Assembly: GCF_026810365.1 (NCBI RefSeq)
Contig: NZ_CP113948.1
Span: forward strand, 2,815,001 to 2,879,000
DNA: 64,000 bases
Origin: Flavobacterium praedii
GTDB lineage: Bacteria; Bacteroidota; Bacteroidia; Flavobacteriales; Flavobacteriaceae
Direction: 5' to 3'
The notes beneath the pieces were generated by a model, which ran no database searches, had not been told where the DNA came from, and saw only the letters and a list, made by a program, of their open reading frames with translations. The position numbers and the translations under genes were made by a program. This document shows positions 18,681-26,308 of the stretch, piece by piece (position 1 is the stretch's first letter; every line of letters begins with the position of its first letter).

Positions 18681-20282
18681 TTACATATCCGAGCGATCAG
18701 GGTTCACAATTTTAAGTTCAACAAGTCTTTTCTGTTTCCAAGGTTGTGCAGAGTCGTATTTATTTCTTTGACCTGATTCCCAATTAAGAACTTTTACAAA
18801 TGGTTTTCTTGCTTCTCCTTTTGGATTTTCAATAGGATAAAGTTTCTTCATCTCTAACCAGTCAAGAACATCAAACTCAAAATTATTTTTTTCTTTTCCA
18901 ATTATTGTGTCAATTCCTAAATCGTTTAAATCCTTTGATCTTGATTTTACAAGTTCAGGTTTTGTTCCATTTTTTGTGTGGTTCCTAATAAATGTGAGAT
19001 TGTCAGCCAGCCAGCCACCTAATTCTGCAACTATTGGATCAGGGTCAGTCTGTGAAGGAATCCATCTTCGTATTCCTGCTTTCAAACATTTATTTTTTAA
19101 ATTTTCCAAATCAATCAAGTGTTGAATAAATCCATCTTGATTTACTACGCCACCTTCATTTTCAGATTCAAATAAAAAATTAACTTCTTTTAATCTTCTT
19201 AATTCATATGGAGAAATTGGTTTTTGATCTTTTCCGCTTATTCTGCGTCTTTGTCTAATACACCAAGTTGCCTGTTCTTTGTATTTGAAATTAGGGTCTC
19301 TTTTTTCCCAAACTACCCAAACATATGATTGTTTCTTAAGAAAACTATATTCAATTGATTTCGAGAGTTGAATTTCCCATTTTTGCATTGAATTCAATTC
19401 TTTTCCATTTCCCCAATAAAATCCTTCTTTTTCTAATAAATCAAGATGTTCGGACGGAATACGTTTTACTCCATTTTCATCTTCCGCTTGATAAAGATTT
19501 TTTTGTTTTCTATACCAAGGATATAATGAATGCTTTTTATTAACTATCGGATTTCCATTGTTTGATTTCTTATATAGTTTGAATTCTTCAAGCTTTTCAG
19601 GCCAACTCAATAAATACTCGGATGTAATTTTTAGATTTTCTTCTTTATGGTCTCTCTCGCCATTTGGTTTTGTGCGTTCAGCTTTCTTTTTAAGTCTTTC
19701 TTCTTCACGTTTTTTTTCTTCTTCTAAAAGTAAAAGCTCTTCTTTTATAAAATCTTTATCTGCTTGATTATGTTTATCTCGATAAATCAAATACCTTTTT
19801 TCGTAATCTGATATTATTTCTTGGGAATTTATTAATGTTGATTTGGATTCAAAATGTTTAAATAATTCTTTAAACTGAATATCAAAATTTGAGTCTGAAT
19901 CAAAACAAAGTTTTACTGAGGTTTCGATATTTGTTTTTAAACCACCGCTTGTTAAGTTGGACGAACCTACCAAGGCTACAATACTTTCTTTGTTTTTTAA
20001 ATAGTAAATTTTAGGATGATATGTAATGCCTTTTTCATTAGTTATAAAGACTTTAAATCCCAAGTTATAGAGTTTACTTAATGCTTTTGGCTCAGTTATG
20101 TAAAAATCTTTACCTACGTAAAAAGTTGTTCGATCTTTCAATGTTATTAGCTTGTCAAGCAAAAAATTAAGTCCTGAAATTTTTAAGAATGCAATACAGA
20201 TAGTAACTTCATCAGATTTGTCAATTTCCAATAAAATCTCGGTTAAGTGATTTTCATCAATATTATTACTTATTAATTTCAT
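18681..20282 (-). CDS. PLD-like nuclease domain fused to helicase-associated-like repeats
   Basis: This 533-residue protein has no signal peptide. Residues 1-145 form a phospholipase-D-superfamily domain with one HKD-type motif, YHPKIYYLKNKE followed by LVGSSNLTSGG; in this branch two chains usually pair to make one active site. A highly charged segment (about 170-215) follows. The C-terminal part has about four degenerate copies of a pattern like the helicase-associated (HA) domain: LYPWYRKQ...LLEKEGFYW, ATWCIRQRRRIS...LRRLKEVNF, LGGWLADN...LNDLGIDTI and NWESGQRNKY...RLVELKI. HA domains are small helical nucleic-acid binders. No helicase or methylase motif is present. A stand-alone DNA-acting nuclease is inferred, possibly in defence. 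It lies alone between repeat elements. Confidence 0.75.
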   Translation of the reverse strand: MKLISNNIDENHLTEILLEIDKSDEVTICIAFLKISGLNFLLDKLITLKDRTTFYVGKDFYITEPKALSKLYNLGFKVFITNEKGITYHPKIYYLKNKESIVALVGSSNLTSGGLKTNIETSVKLCFDSDSNFDIQFKELFKHFESKSTLINSQEIISDYEKRYLIYRDKHNQADKDFIKEELLLLEEEKKREEERLKKKAERTKPNGERDHKEENLKITSEYLLSWPEKLEEFKLYKKSNNGNPIVNKKHSLYPWYRKQKNLYQAEDENGVKRIPSEHLDLLEKEGFYWGNGKELNSMQKWEIQLSKSIEYSFLKKQSYVWVVWEKRDPNFKYKEQATWCIRQRRRISGKDQKPISPYELRRLKEVNFLFESENEGGVVNQDGFIQHLIDLENLKNKCLKAGIRRWIPSQTDPDPIVAELGGWLADNLTFIRNHTKNGTKPELVKSRSKDLNDLGIDTIIGKEKNNFEFDVLDWLEMKKLYPIENPKGEARKPFVKVLNWESGQRNKYDSAQPWKQKRLVELKIVNPDRSDM

Positions 20283-20329
20283 TGTTGCATTAAGTTATTG
20301 AATTCTCCTAGCATCGGTTAAACTGACTC

Positions 20330-20462
20330 ACAACGTCCCCGCGCTATAAGCAGTTTGGGACTAAATTAAGCCCTATTTTCGGATTTGCCAAATCTTCCAA
20401 ATACAAAACCAACTTCAAATTAAGCCTAATACCCAAATTGCTTGTAGCGTGTGTTGGCGGTA
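20330..20462. repeat. Imperfect palindromic element, attC-like or MITE-like
   Basis: The arms CGCTATAAGCAGTTTGGG (20342-20359) and CCCAAATTGCTTGTAGCG (20432-20449) pair with two mismatches. A shorter AAATTAAGCC word occurs in each half in direct order. The outer ends read CAACGTCCC and GTGTTGGCGG. It lies immediately 3' of the DUF3592-like gene and 5' of the PLD gene, both on the minus strand. A cassette recombination site is one reading; a simple MITE is another. Confidence 0.5.
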
Positions 20463-20510
20463 GTTACTTTATTAATTATATTAGAAAAGTAATTAAACTA
20501 TAATCGATTT

Positions 20511-20903
20511 TCATCTCGTAATCAATACTATACCAACAGTTAACAGAATAATACCAAATACTGCTCCTATAAAATTCCCCAATTTATCAGAACTTAAACA
20601 GTATTTATTTTTAGGATAATTTTTGTCGTAGTAAATTTTTGTTTCTTTTCCAATATAATCGCTCATTCCAGAGCTAATACTTTTTACTTCATAAACAGTT
20701 CCATCGATATGCTTAAAGGTATAATAACAATTAAGGCTCTTAGTTTGCCTATCATTGGATGTACCGCTAACTTTTTCCATTCTAGACAGAATTGCTGTTG
20801 TAGAAATTCCATAGGTTTTAATTTTAAATGAAATGACTATTGCAAATAATCCCCCCGTTCCAAAAACTAAACCCGATATGATGCAAATTATTCCTGGCCA
20901 CAT
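20511..20903 (-). CDS. DUF3592-like small membrane protein
   Basis: This 130-residue protein has two membrane helices, at residues 4-27 and about 109-128. They enclose an extracytoplasmic or cytosolic beta-rich loop with CYYTFKHIDGTVYEVKS and IYYDKNYPKNKYCL. The pattern (helix, strand pair, the YDP-like YYDKNYPKN turn, helix) matches DUF3592. The function of that family is unknown. It may form a single-gene cassette with the palindromic element directly at its 3' end. Confidence 0.65.
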   Translation of the reverse strand: MWPGIICIISGLVFGTGGLFAIVISFKIKTYGISTTAILSRMEKVSGTSNDRQTKSLNCYYTFKHIDGTVYEVKSISSGMSDYIGKETKIYYDKNYPKNKYCLSSDKLGNFIGAVFGIILLTVGIVLITR

Positions 20904-21032
20904 ATTATTTATGATTGCTTTAAAAGTTTATATTTTCTGTTCTATTCCTAGTTAAATTCTAACTAACGTTTTTTTTTGTTTTAAAAATCAATGATTTTAT
21001 CTAATATTCATTCAAGTTTTTACTTTCTCTCT

Positions 21033-21118
21033 GCGAAGTCTCCCGACTTCGTACTTTTTTTAAATGTTCTTGTAAAATGTAAATCTAATAAAAGTCTCCC
21101 GACTTTTTCCGTGAACAT
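21033..21118 (+). repeat. Dual-hairpin element, copy A
   Basis: Hairpin 1 is CGAAGTCTCCCGACTTCG (21034-21051). Hairpin 2 is AAAAGTCTCCCGACTTTT (21090-21107), followed by TTCCGTGAA. An AT-rich spacer of about 38 bp separates them. Two more copies lie at 21258-21343 and 22785-22880. Confidence 0.7.
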
Positions 21119-21257
21119 CTTATAAATTCAAAACGTTTTATTATAAATCGAAACGCTCCCACTTTAAATAAAAATAAAAAAACTACAAAATAATCGAACT
21201 GTTACTTTGTAGCTTTTTATAACTTTTGAAATGCATATCATTCTAAAGACATTTACG

Positions 21258-21343
21258 TTAAAAGTCGGGAGACTTTTGACATATTTACGATTTTCAAGAA
21301 CTTTTAAAAAAACGCAAAGTCATGAGACTTCGCGGAGCGGGGC
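21258..21343 (-). repeat. Dual-hairpin element, copy B (inverted)
   Basis: Read on the minus strand it matches copy C: the hairpin with TCATGACTTTG and one mismatch (21315-21332), then an AT-rich spacer, then AAAAGTCTCCCGACTTTT (21260-21277). With copy C it brackets the coiled-coil gene in inverted orientation. Confidence 0.7.
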
Positions 21344-21355
21344 ACTGATTGCAAA

Positions 21356-21486
21356 ACCCGATAGCGCGGATTTGCAATCCGTGCCTATCCCAATTATCAA
21401 GTTCAACTTGTATTTATCATTGTTATTTTTATAACGCTCACTTTATTGATATACTTTGTGGGCACGGATTGCAAATCCGCCTTTCG
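21356..21486. repeat. MITE-like repeat, copy 2
   Basis: It has the same orientation and almost the same sequence as copy 1 (18507-18664), without the left-arm insertion. The inverted ends are GATAGCGCGGATTTGCAATC and GATTGCAAATCCGC. The two copies flank the PLD and DUF3592-like genes as direct repeats about 2.85 kb apart. Confidence 0.7.
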
Positions 21487-21509
21487 TATTAAAATAACAA
21501 TTTAAAGAA

Positions 21510-22754
21510 TTATTGTTTAGGGAATTTATCTATTAATTTATTTAATAAATCTATTGTTAATTTCAGTTTTGACGGATCATCATCTGGCAAAACTGCCTCC
21601 TCTTTATTTTGTTGCATCTTTTCAAAATAATTCATAATCTGATTCCATCTTAAATTTTCTCTTTTTTGCTCCAATCCTTTCCTTTCAACTCTGATTGAAG
21701 TAAATTTATCTTCAGTTACTTCATCTTCTACTTCCTCCTCTGCCACAGCCATTCCATATTCATTGAGAGACTGTGCAACATTACCTGATATAGCATAAAT
21801 GGCAGACATATTTCGTTTATCTTGATTAATTTTTTCATAGGTTACCAAAAGCCCTTTTAATAATTTATACATCCCTGTTAGAACCGCACTTAAACACAAA
21901 GCCCAGGGTAATTTTACAATCAATATCCCTAAAGCATAATTAATAATATGCCAGGTTGAAATAAAAATTCCTTGTGATTTAATAAAAGTATCATAGCTAT
22001 CAAATGTATTTAACAACTTAGGAATACTAAAACCGATTGCTAATATTGCCGCGATCAATAAACCCCATATAACAATTGAATATAAAGTCATATTCTTGTT
22101 AGTTTCTGTTAAAAAGTCACTAAATTGATTAATAAGTTTAACTTTATTGTTAGCATTACTTTCAGCAATAGCTATTTTATTGTTAGCCTCATCGACTGCG
22201 TTATTAAGTCTTAAATGAAGTTCTAATTCTTTTAATTTTTGATCTGAATCTAACGACTCTTTTTTTGATTTATAATCCTCTTCTAGTTTAGTTTTTTTTG
22301 TTAAATAGTTTGAATCTAGAGTAACTTCCTTTACTCTTCTATCCTCTATTATTTTATCGAGTTGCGCTTCTTTCGTTTTTATTTCATCTATTAACCCATC
22401 CCTTCTAAAAATTAATTCATCAACTTGCTTCTGAATACTTTCCAATAATGTGTGAGCAAGTGACCCTTCATTGTCTCCGTTTGCATTACCAATTATCGCT
22501 GTAAGATTAATATGTTCTTTTTCTAAATCTTTTATCAATTTTTGTTGCCTTTTAATTTTTTGATTTAAATCTGCACTCTTAATGGCTTCAGCTAACTCCA
22601 TACCATTTAACGCATTCTTTAAAGCATCAAAACCAGCCTGACCACTACCATAACTATTGACATTCAATTGCGAAATAACATGTGCTCCATAATTAATCCC
22701 TGGCATTTGCTCCAAGATCGATTTAACATCATTTATAATATTTTCATTATCCAT
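21510..22754 (-). CDS. Coiled-coil protein with two membrane helices, function unknown
   Basis: I do not recognise this 414-residue protein. Residues about 55-215 form a long charged coiled coil (for example KIKRQQKLIKDLEKEH and KKTKLEEDYKSKKESL). Two hydrophobic segments follow, near 222-245 (MTLYSIVIWGLLIAAILAIG) and 270-300 (IINYALGILIVKLPWALCL). The tail is acidic and contains AVAEEEVEDEVTEDK. No signal peptide and no enzyme motif are seen. This layout suggests a membrane-anchored scaffold with cytoplasmic coiled coils. It stands alone, bracketed by inverted copies B and C of the dual-hairpin repeat. Confidence 0.75.
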   Translation of the reverse strand: MDNENIINDVKSILEQMPGINYGAHVISQLNVNSYGSGQAGFDALKNALNGMELAEAIKSADLNQKIKRQQKLIKDLEKEHINLTAIIGNANGDNEGSLAHTLLESIQKQVDELIFRRDGLIDEIKTKEAQLDKIIEDRRVKEVTLDSNYLTKKTKLEEDYKSKKESLDSDQKLKELELHLRLNNAVDEANNKIAIAESNANNKVKLINQFSDFLTETNKNMTLYSIVIWGLLIAAILAIGFSIPKLLNTFDSYDTFIKSQGIFISTWHIINYALGILIVKLPWALCLSAVLTGMYKLLKGLLVTYEKINQDKRNMSAIYAISGNVAQSLNEYGMAVAEEEVEDEVTEDKFTSIRVERKGLEQKRENLRWNQIMNYFEKMQQNKEEAVLPDDDPSKLKLTIDLLNKLIDKFPKQ

Positions 22755-22784
22755 TATTTTTACGTTTTAATTAATTGATATTTA

Positions 22785-22880
22785 CCCCGCTCGGCAAAGT
22801 CTCATGACTTTGTGTTTTTTTTTAATGTTTCTTAAAAATTGTAAACATGACAAAAGTCTCCCGACTTTTTCCGTGAATAC
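22785..22880 (+). repeat. Dual-hairpin element, copy C
   Basis: Hairpin CAAAGTCTCATGACTTTG (22795-22812) and hairpin AAAAGTCTCCCGACTTTT (22852-22869) are followed by TTCCGTGAA, as in copy A. It lies just upstream of the start of the coiled-coil gene. Confidence 0.7.
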
Positions 22881-22998
22881 TTCTTTATACCTTTTCCCAA
22901 ATATAGATAATAATAATCACAAACTTACAAATCACAAATTTCATTCATTTCAACCCTTTTTATGCTCCGCCCAGCAAAATAAGGCATCCGAAGAAAAA

Positions 22999-23171
22999 AC
23001 AATGCCCTGATACGAGCTTCCGTGTCCCTGTTACATGCTTCCGTAGGCCTGATGCGGTCTTCCGTAGGCCTGATACAAGCTTCCGTCTCCCTGTTGCAAT
23101 CTTCCGTAGGTCTGTTGCGAGCTTCCGTGTCATTGATGCGGTTTTCCGTGTTCCGGACACAGACTTCCGTA
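22999..23171. repeat. 21-bp tandem repeat array
   Basis: At least seven contiguous units start at 23016, 23037, 23058, 23079, 23100, 23121 and 23142, plus a partial unit at 23163 and a decayed one before 23016. The invariant part is CTTCCGT; the rest varies around agGcCTGaTgCgg. There are no spacers, so this is not a CRISPR. The array is more GC-rich than its surroundings. Confidence 0.85.
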
Positions 23172-23353
23172 CTCTTATTGCATTCATCTTATATCCAAAA
23201 AAGAATTATTCTATTCTTAGCGATTTTTTCTAACACCAAAAAGAGAGTTTAGAACTATTTATTATCTTTTTCTTGTTAAATTTAATATATGTAGTTGTAA
23301 TCGTAAAGTAATTATTTATATTCGTAGGTATTAACCTTAGAAAAACATTAATT

Positions 23354-24049
23354 ATGAAAAAACCATCAGTAGTTCGATTGTACAAATTTTCAGATGCGAC
23401 ATTAGTAACCAAGGGGAAAGAAAAAATTGCTTTTATGCGTAGAGATGCGGCGGCTTTTACCCCTTTTGGTGTTACAGCTCCTCAGGTAACCACTCTCGAA
23501 ACGGCAATTACTGCTTTTTCGAATACCATCACCGATGTTGAAGCAATAAGCAATCAAACAGGAGTTACTGCCGCCAAAGATGCAAAAGCCGACCAATTGC
23601 GCGTGGCGATACGAGCAGTCATGGCGCGCGCCGAGCTTAAATACGGTAACAGCAATGCGAAATACAAAAAATTTGGAACAGAGGCGCTTTCGCAACAATC
23701 GGATTCGGATTTGCTTATTACCGGAAAAAGAGTTGTTCGCGTGGGTACCGAATTTTTGACAGACCTTACTCCAAACGGGCTTACCGCTGCGATGCTCACC
23801 GCAATCACCACGCTTTGCAATGAGTTTGAAGCACTGATAATTGACCTGAAAATAAAAATTGGGGAGCGTGATATTATACAAGAAGACCGCGTAGAAGCGG
23901 GTAATACGATCTACAAAACTTTGATACAGTATACCACAACTGGACTTAGCATTTGGGAAACCACCGATATTGCCAAATACAATGATTATGTGGTTTACAA
24001 TACAGTAAGTGGCGAAAATCTAGAGGTTGTTACTGAGCCTACCGCCTAA
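23354..24049 (+). CDS. Orphan protein with internal duplication, function unknown
   Basis: I do not recognise this 231-residue protein. It has no signal peptide and is helical and Ala/Thr-rich. The two halves look homologous: KGKEKIAFMRRDAAAFTPFG then VTAPQVTTLETAITAFSNT in the first, and TGKRVVRVGTEFLTDLTPNG then LTAAMLTAITTLCNEFEAL in the second. A C-terminal WETTDIAKYNDYVVYN segment follows. The gene is richer in G+C than its flanks, which hints at transfer or different codon pressure. It follows the 21-bp array by about 180 bp and ends with its own terminator. A structural or binding role is possible; no enzyme motif is seen. Confidence 0.75.
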   Translation: MKKPSVVRLYKFSDATLVTKGKEKIAFMRRDAAAFTPFGVTAPQVTTLETAITAFSNTITDVEAISNQTGVTAAKDAKADQLRVAIRAVMARAELKYGNSNAKYKKFGTEALSQQSDSDLLITGKRVVRVGTEFLTDLTPNGLTAAMLTAITTLCNEFEALIIDLKIKIGERDIIQEDRVEAGNTIYKTLIQYTTTGLSIWETTDIAKYNDYVVYNTVSGENLEVVTEPTA

Positions 24050-24067
24050 ACAACTTTCATTCCTACT

Positions 24068-24106
24068 AAAAAAAGGGCTTTCAACTATTTTGAAAGTCCT
24101 TTTTTT
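24068..24106 (+). terminator. Terminator of the orphan gene
   Basis: The stem AAAGGGCTTTCAA / TTGAAAGTCCTTT (one mismatch) is followed by a T-run 19 bp after the stop codon. It is nearly the same stem as the terminator of efflux locus 1. Confidence 0.85.
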
Positions 24107-24182
24107 ATGGCGTTAAATACCAAAAACTATTCTTAAAAAAGCTAATAACTTAATTATAAACCCAATCTAAAAAATGGGAAAA

Positions 24183-24222
24183 GGAAACTAATTTTGTTTT
24201 TAACGTTTCCTTGTTATATTTG
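24183..24222 (+). promoter_or_regulatory. Promoter of efflux locus 2 with overlapping TetR operator
   Basis: The arms GGAAACTAA and TTAACGTTTCC form a 28-bp frame (24183-24210), the same size and ends as the locus 1 operator. The -33 TTG at 24194-24196 lies inside it, and TATATTTG follows at 24215-24222 with an 18-bp spacer. The transcript leader would be about 120 nt. Confidence 0.78.
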
Positions 24223-24351
24223 CACTACTAAAATTTTGCCAAATTGTAATTCACACACCGTCGAAACAATTTGAAGAAAAGGTTTAAAATTTGCGCCTTT
24301 TCGCTTTATATTTACATCAAATTATTAAATAACAATCAGTTACATATTCAA

Positions 24352-24948
24352 ATGAAAGAAAAAATTATATCAAAAGCCAGCGACTTGTTTTTAAAACTTG
24401 GGTTTAAAAGCGTCACTATGGATGATATTGCTTGCGAAATGTGTATTTCCAAAAAGACCATTTACAAATATTTTTGCAACAAGGAAGTGCTTATCGAAGA
24501 AAGTACCGAAATGGTTCACAAGGAAGTACATGGAATTATAGATACGATTGTTGCTAAAAACTACAATGCTATTGAAGAAAATTTTGAGATCAGAAAAATG
24601 TTCAAAGAAATGTTTCAGGCGACAGATACTTCTCCTCTTTATCAATTAAAAAAACACTACCCCGATATTTATCAAAAAGTGATGTCGCGTGAAATCGAAG
24701 AATGCAATCTGTGTTTTAAACAAAATATTGAAAAAGGAATAGAACAAGAATTATACCGAAAAGATCTGAATACAGATGTCTATGTAAAATTCTATTATTC
24801 CTTAATTTTTAGCATTAAAGAGAATACGATTTCCGAAAGAGAATCAACGAAACTTGAATTGGAAGCACTCGAATACCACACTCGAGCAATGGCAACTCCA
24901 AAAGGGATAATCGAACTTGAAAACCAACTGCAAAAAACCCCACAATAA
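24352..24948 (+). CDS. TetR/AcrR-family repressor of efflux locus 2
   Basis: This 198-residue paralogue of the TetR at 12018 opens MKEKIISKASDLFLKLGFKS. An upstream in-frame ATG at 24271 would add 27 codons of non-family sequence, so I chose the start that aligns with the first repressor. The helix-turn-helix (VTMDDIACEMCISKKTIYKY) is almost the same as in locus 1, so cross-binding of the two operators is likely. The ligand domain is more diverged (NTISERESTKLELEALEYHT), consistent with different inducers. Its stop and the TolC start share one base (TAATG). Confidence 0.92.
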   Translation: MKEKIISKASDLFLKLGFKSVTMDDIACEMCISKKTIYKYFCNKEVLIEESTEMVHKEVHGIIDTIVAKNYNAIEENFEIRKMFKEMFQATDTSPLYQLKKHYPDIYQKVMSREIEECNLCFKQNIEKGIEQELYRKDLNTDVYVKFYYSLIFSIKENTISERESTKLELEALEYHTRAMATPKGIIELENQLQKTPQ

Positions 24949-26285
24949 TGAAGAAAACAATTATACTAATTCTACTAATTTTTGCCTGGAGCGTCAATGC
25001 ACAAGACACAAATAAGAGCTACTCCTTTACTTTGCAACAGGCGATAGATTATGCATTGGAATACAATTACGCTGTAATTAATTCAGAAAGAGATATCAAA
25101 GCAGCCAAACAAAAAAAATGGGAAACAACTGCAATGGGTCTACCACAAATTAATGCAGGACTGGATTATACCAATAATTTTGTTTTACAAAAATCAGTTG
25201 TACCAGCAGAATTCTTTGGCGGAACTCCTGGAGAATATGCCGAGGTAGCTTTTGGCACAAAACACAATATGATTGCACGATCTACTCTGAGTCAACTTAT
25301 TTTTGACGGTTCTTATATCGTTGCACTTCAAGCATCAAAAACGTATTTAAAGTATTACGAAAATGCTAAACTAAGAACCGATATTGATATAAAAGAAATG
25401 GTTATAAACTCGTATGGAAATGTTTTATTAGCCAAAGAAAATATCGAAATCCTTGAAAGAAACATTACCTCTTTGCAAAAAACACTAAATGATACTAAAG
25501 CCATTTACAACAATGGATTAATTGAAGAAGAAAGTGTCGAGCAATTGCAAATCACGCTGGGTTCGTTAGAAAGTACCTTGAACTACAACAAACGATTATT
25601 GGATATTACTTTTCAAATGCTAAAAATAAATTTAGGGATTGAACTTAATCAAACTGTTGTTTTGACAGATCGTCTGGAAGATTTGACCCTTCAAAATATG
25701 GATTTAGCTTTTTCGAATACCGAGTTTGATGTCAATAACAACATCAATTTTAGAATTGCTTCCAATTTTGAGGAACAAAGAACATTGGAATACAAACTAG
25801 AAAGAAGTAAAGCGTTGCCTTCATTGGCAGCCAATGTCAATTTTGGATATACCGCTTTTAAAGATGAATTTCAGTTTTTTACCCAAAATCAAAAATGGTT
25901 TAATTATTCGAATATTGGTGCTAGTTTGAATGTGCCAATATTTAGTAGTTTGGCCAGAAGTTCCAGAACACAACAAGCCAAAATTGCTGTAGATCAAGCC
26001 AAAACCCAATTGACCGAAACGGAACAAAAATTAAAATTACAATACGCTACCGCAAAAAGTGAATACGAATACAGTATCGCAGATTACGAAACCGCAAAAA
26101 ACAATTTGCGCTTATCCGAAAGAATTGAGAAAAAACAACAAATCAAATTTACGGAAGGACTTTCGACCAGTTTTGATTTTAATGATGCCCAACGCCAATT
26201 GTATACTTCACAACAAAAGTACTTACAAACAATGGTCACTATTATCAATAAAAAAGCAAGTTTAGAAAAAATAACGACTAAATAA
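24948..26285 (+). CDS. TolC-family outer-membrane efflux protein, locus 2
   Basis: This 445-residue outer-membrane efflux duct has a signal peptide (residues 1-19, ending VNAQ) and two helical/beta repeats beginning near FTLQQAIDYALEYN and RTLEYKLERSKALPSLAANV. The strand segment SLNVPIFSSLARSSRTQQAK is typical of the family. It overlaps the tetR stop by one base and is followed after 23 bp by the adaptor gene. It is a paralogue of the locus 1 protein, but clearly diverged. Confidence 0.92.
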   Translation: MKKTIILILLIFAWSVNAQDTNKSYSFTLQQAIDYALEYNYAVINSERDIKAAKQKKWETTAMGLPQINAGLDYTNNFVLQKSVVPAEFFGGTPGEYAEVAFGTKHNMIARSTLSQLIFDGSYIVALQASKTYLKYYENAKLRTDIDIKEMVINSYGNVLLAKENIEILERNITSLQKTLNDTKAIYNNGLIEEESVEQLQITLGSLESTLNYNKRLLDITFQMLKINLGIELNQTVVLTDRLEDLTLQNMDLAFSNTEFDVNNNINFRIASNFEEQRTLEYKLERSKALPSLAANVNFGYTAFKDEFQFFTQNQKWFNYSNIGASLNVPIFSSLARSSRTQQAKIAVDQAKTQLTETEQKLKLQYATAKSEYEYSIADYETAKNNLRLSERIEKKQQIKFTEGLSTSFDFNDAQRQLYTSQQKYLQTMVTIINKKASLEKITTK

Positions 26286-26308
26286 TGATACTCATAAAAT
26301 ATAGAACT

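Larger units (their letters stand above)
20904..21509. other. Gap of about 600 bp made mostly of repeats
   Basis: The gap holds dual-hairpin element copy A (21033-21118) and inverted copy B (21258-21343). MITE-like copy 2 (21356-21486) abuts copy B. The 130 bp between A and B is AT-rich with no gene. A short frame on the plus strand at 21231-21434 is repeat-derived and was rejected. Confidence 0.6.
22755..23353. other. Gap with repeat copy C and the 21-bp tandem array
   Basis: It holds dual-hairpin copy C (22785-22880), about 110 bp of AT-rich DNA, the 21-bp tandem array (22999-23171) and the AT-rich leader of the orphan gene at 23354. Open frames on both strands over the array arise from the 21-bp (7-codon) period and are not annotated. 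Confidence 0.6.

Noticed and set aside
22999..23171. CRISPR array
   Set aside because: Units are contiguous, 21 bp, with no spacers and drifting sequence, and no cas genes are near.
22960..23252. Frames on both strands over the 21-bp array (RKxxSGxRK-like and SVxLxxASV-like heptads)
   Set aside because: A 21-bp period forces 7-residue repeats in every open frame; both strands being open is a product of the repeat, not evidence for two proteins.
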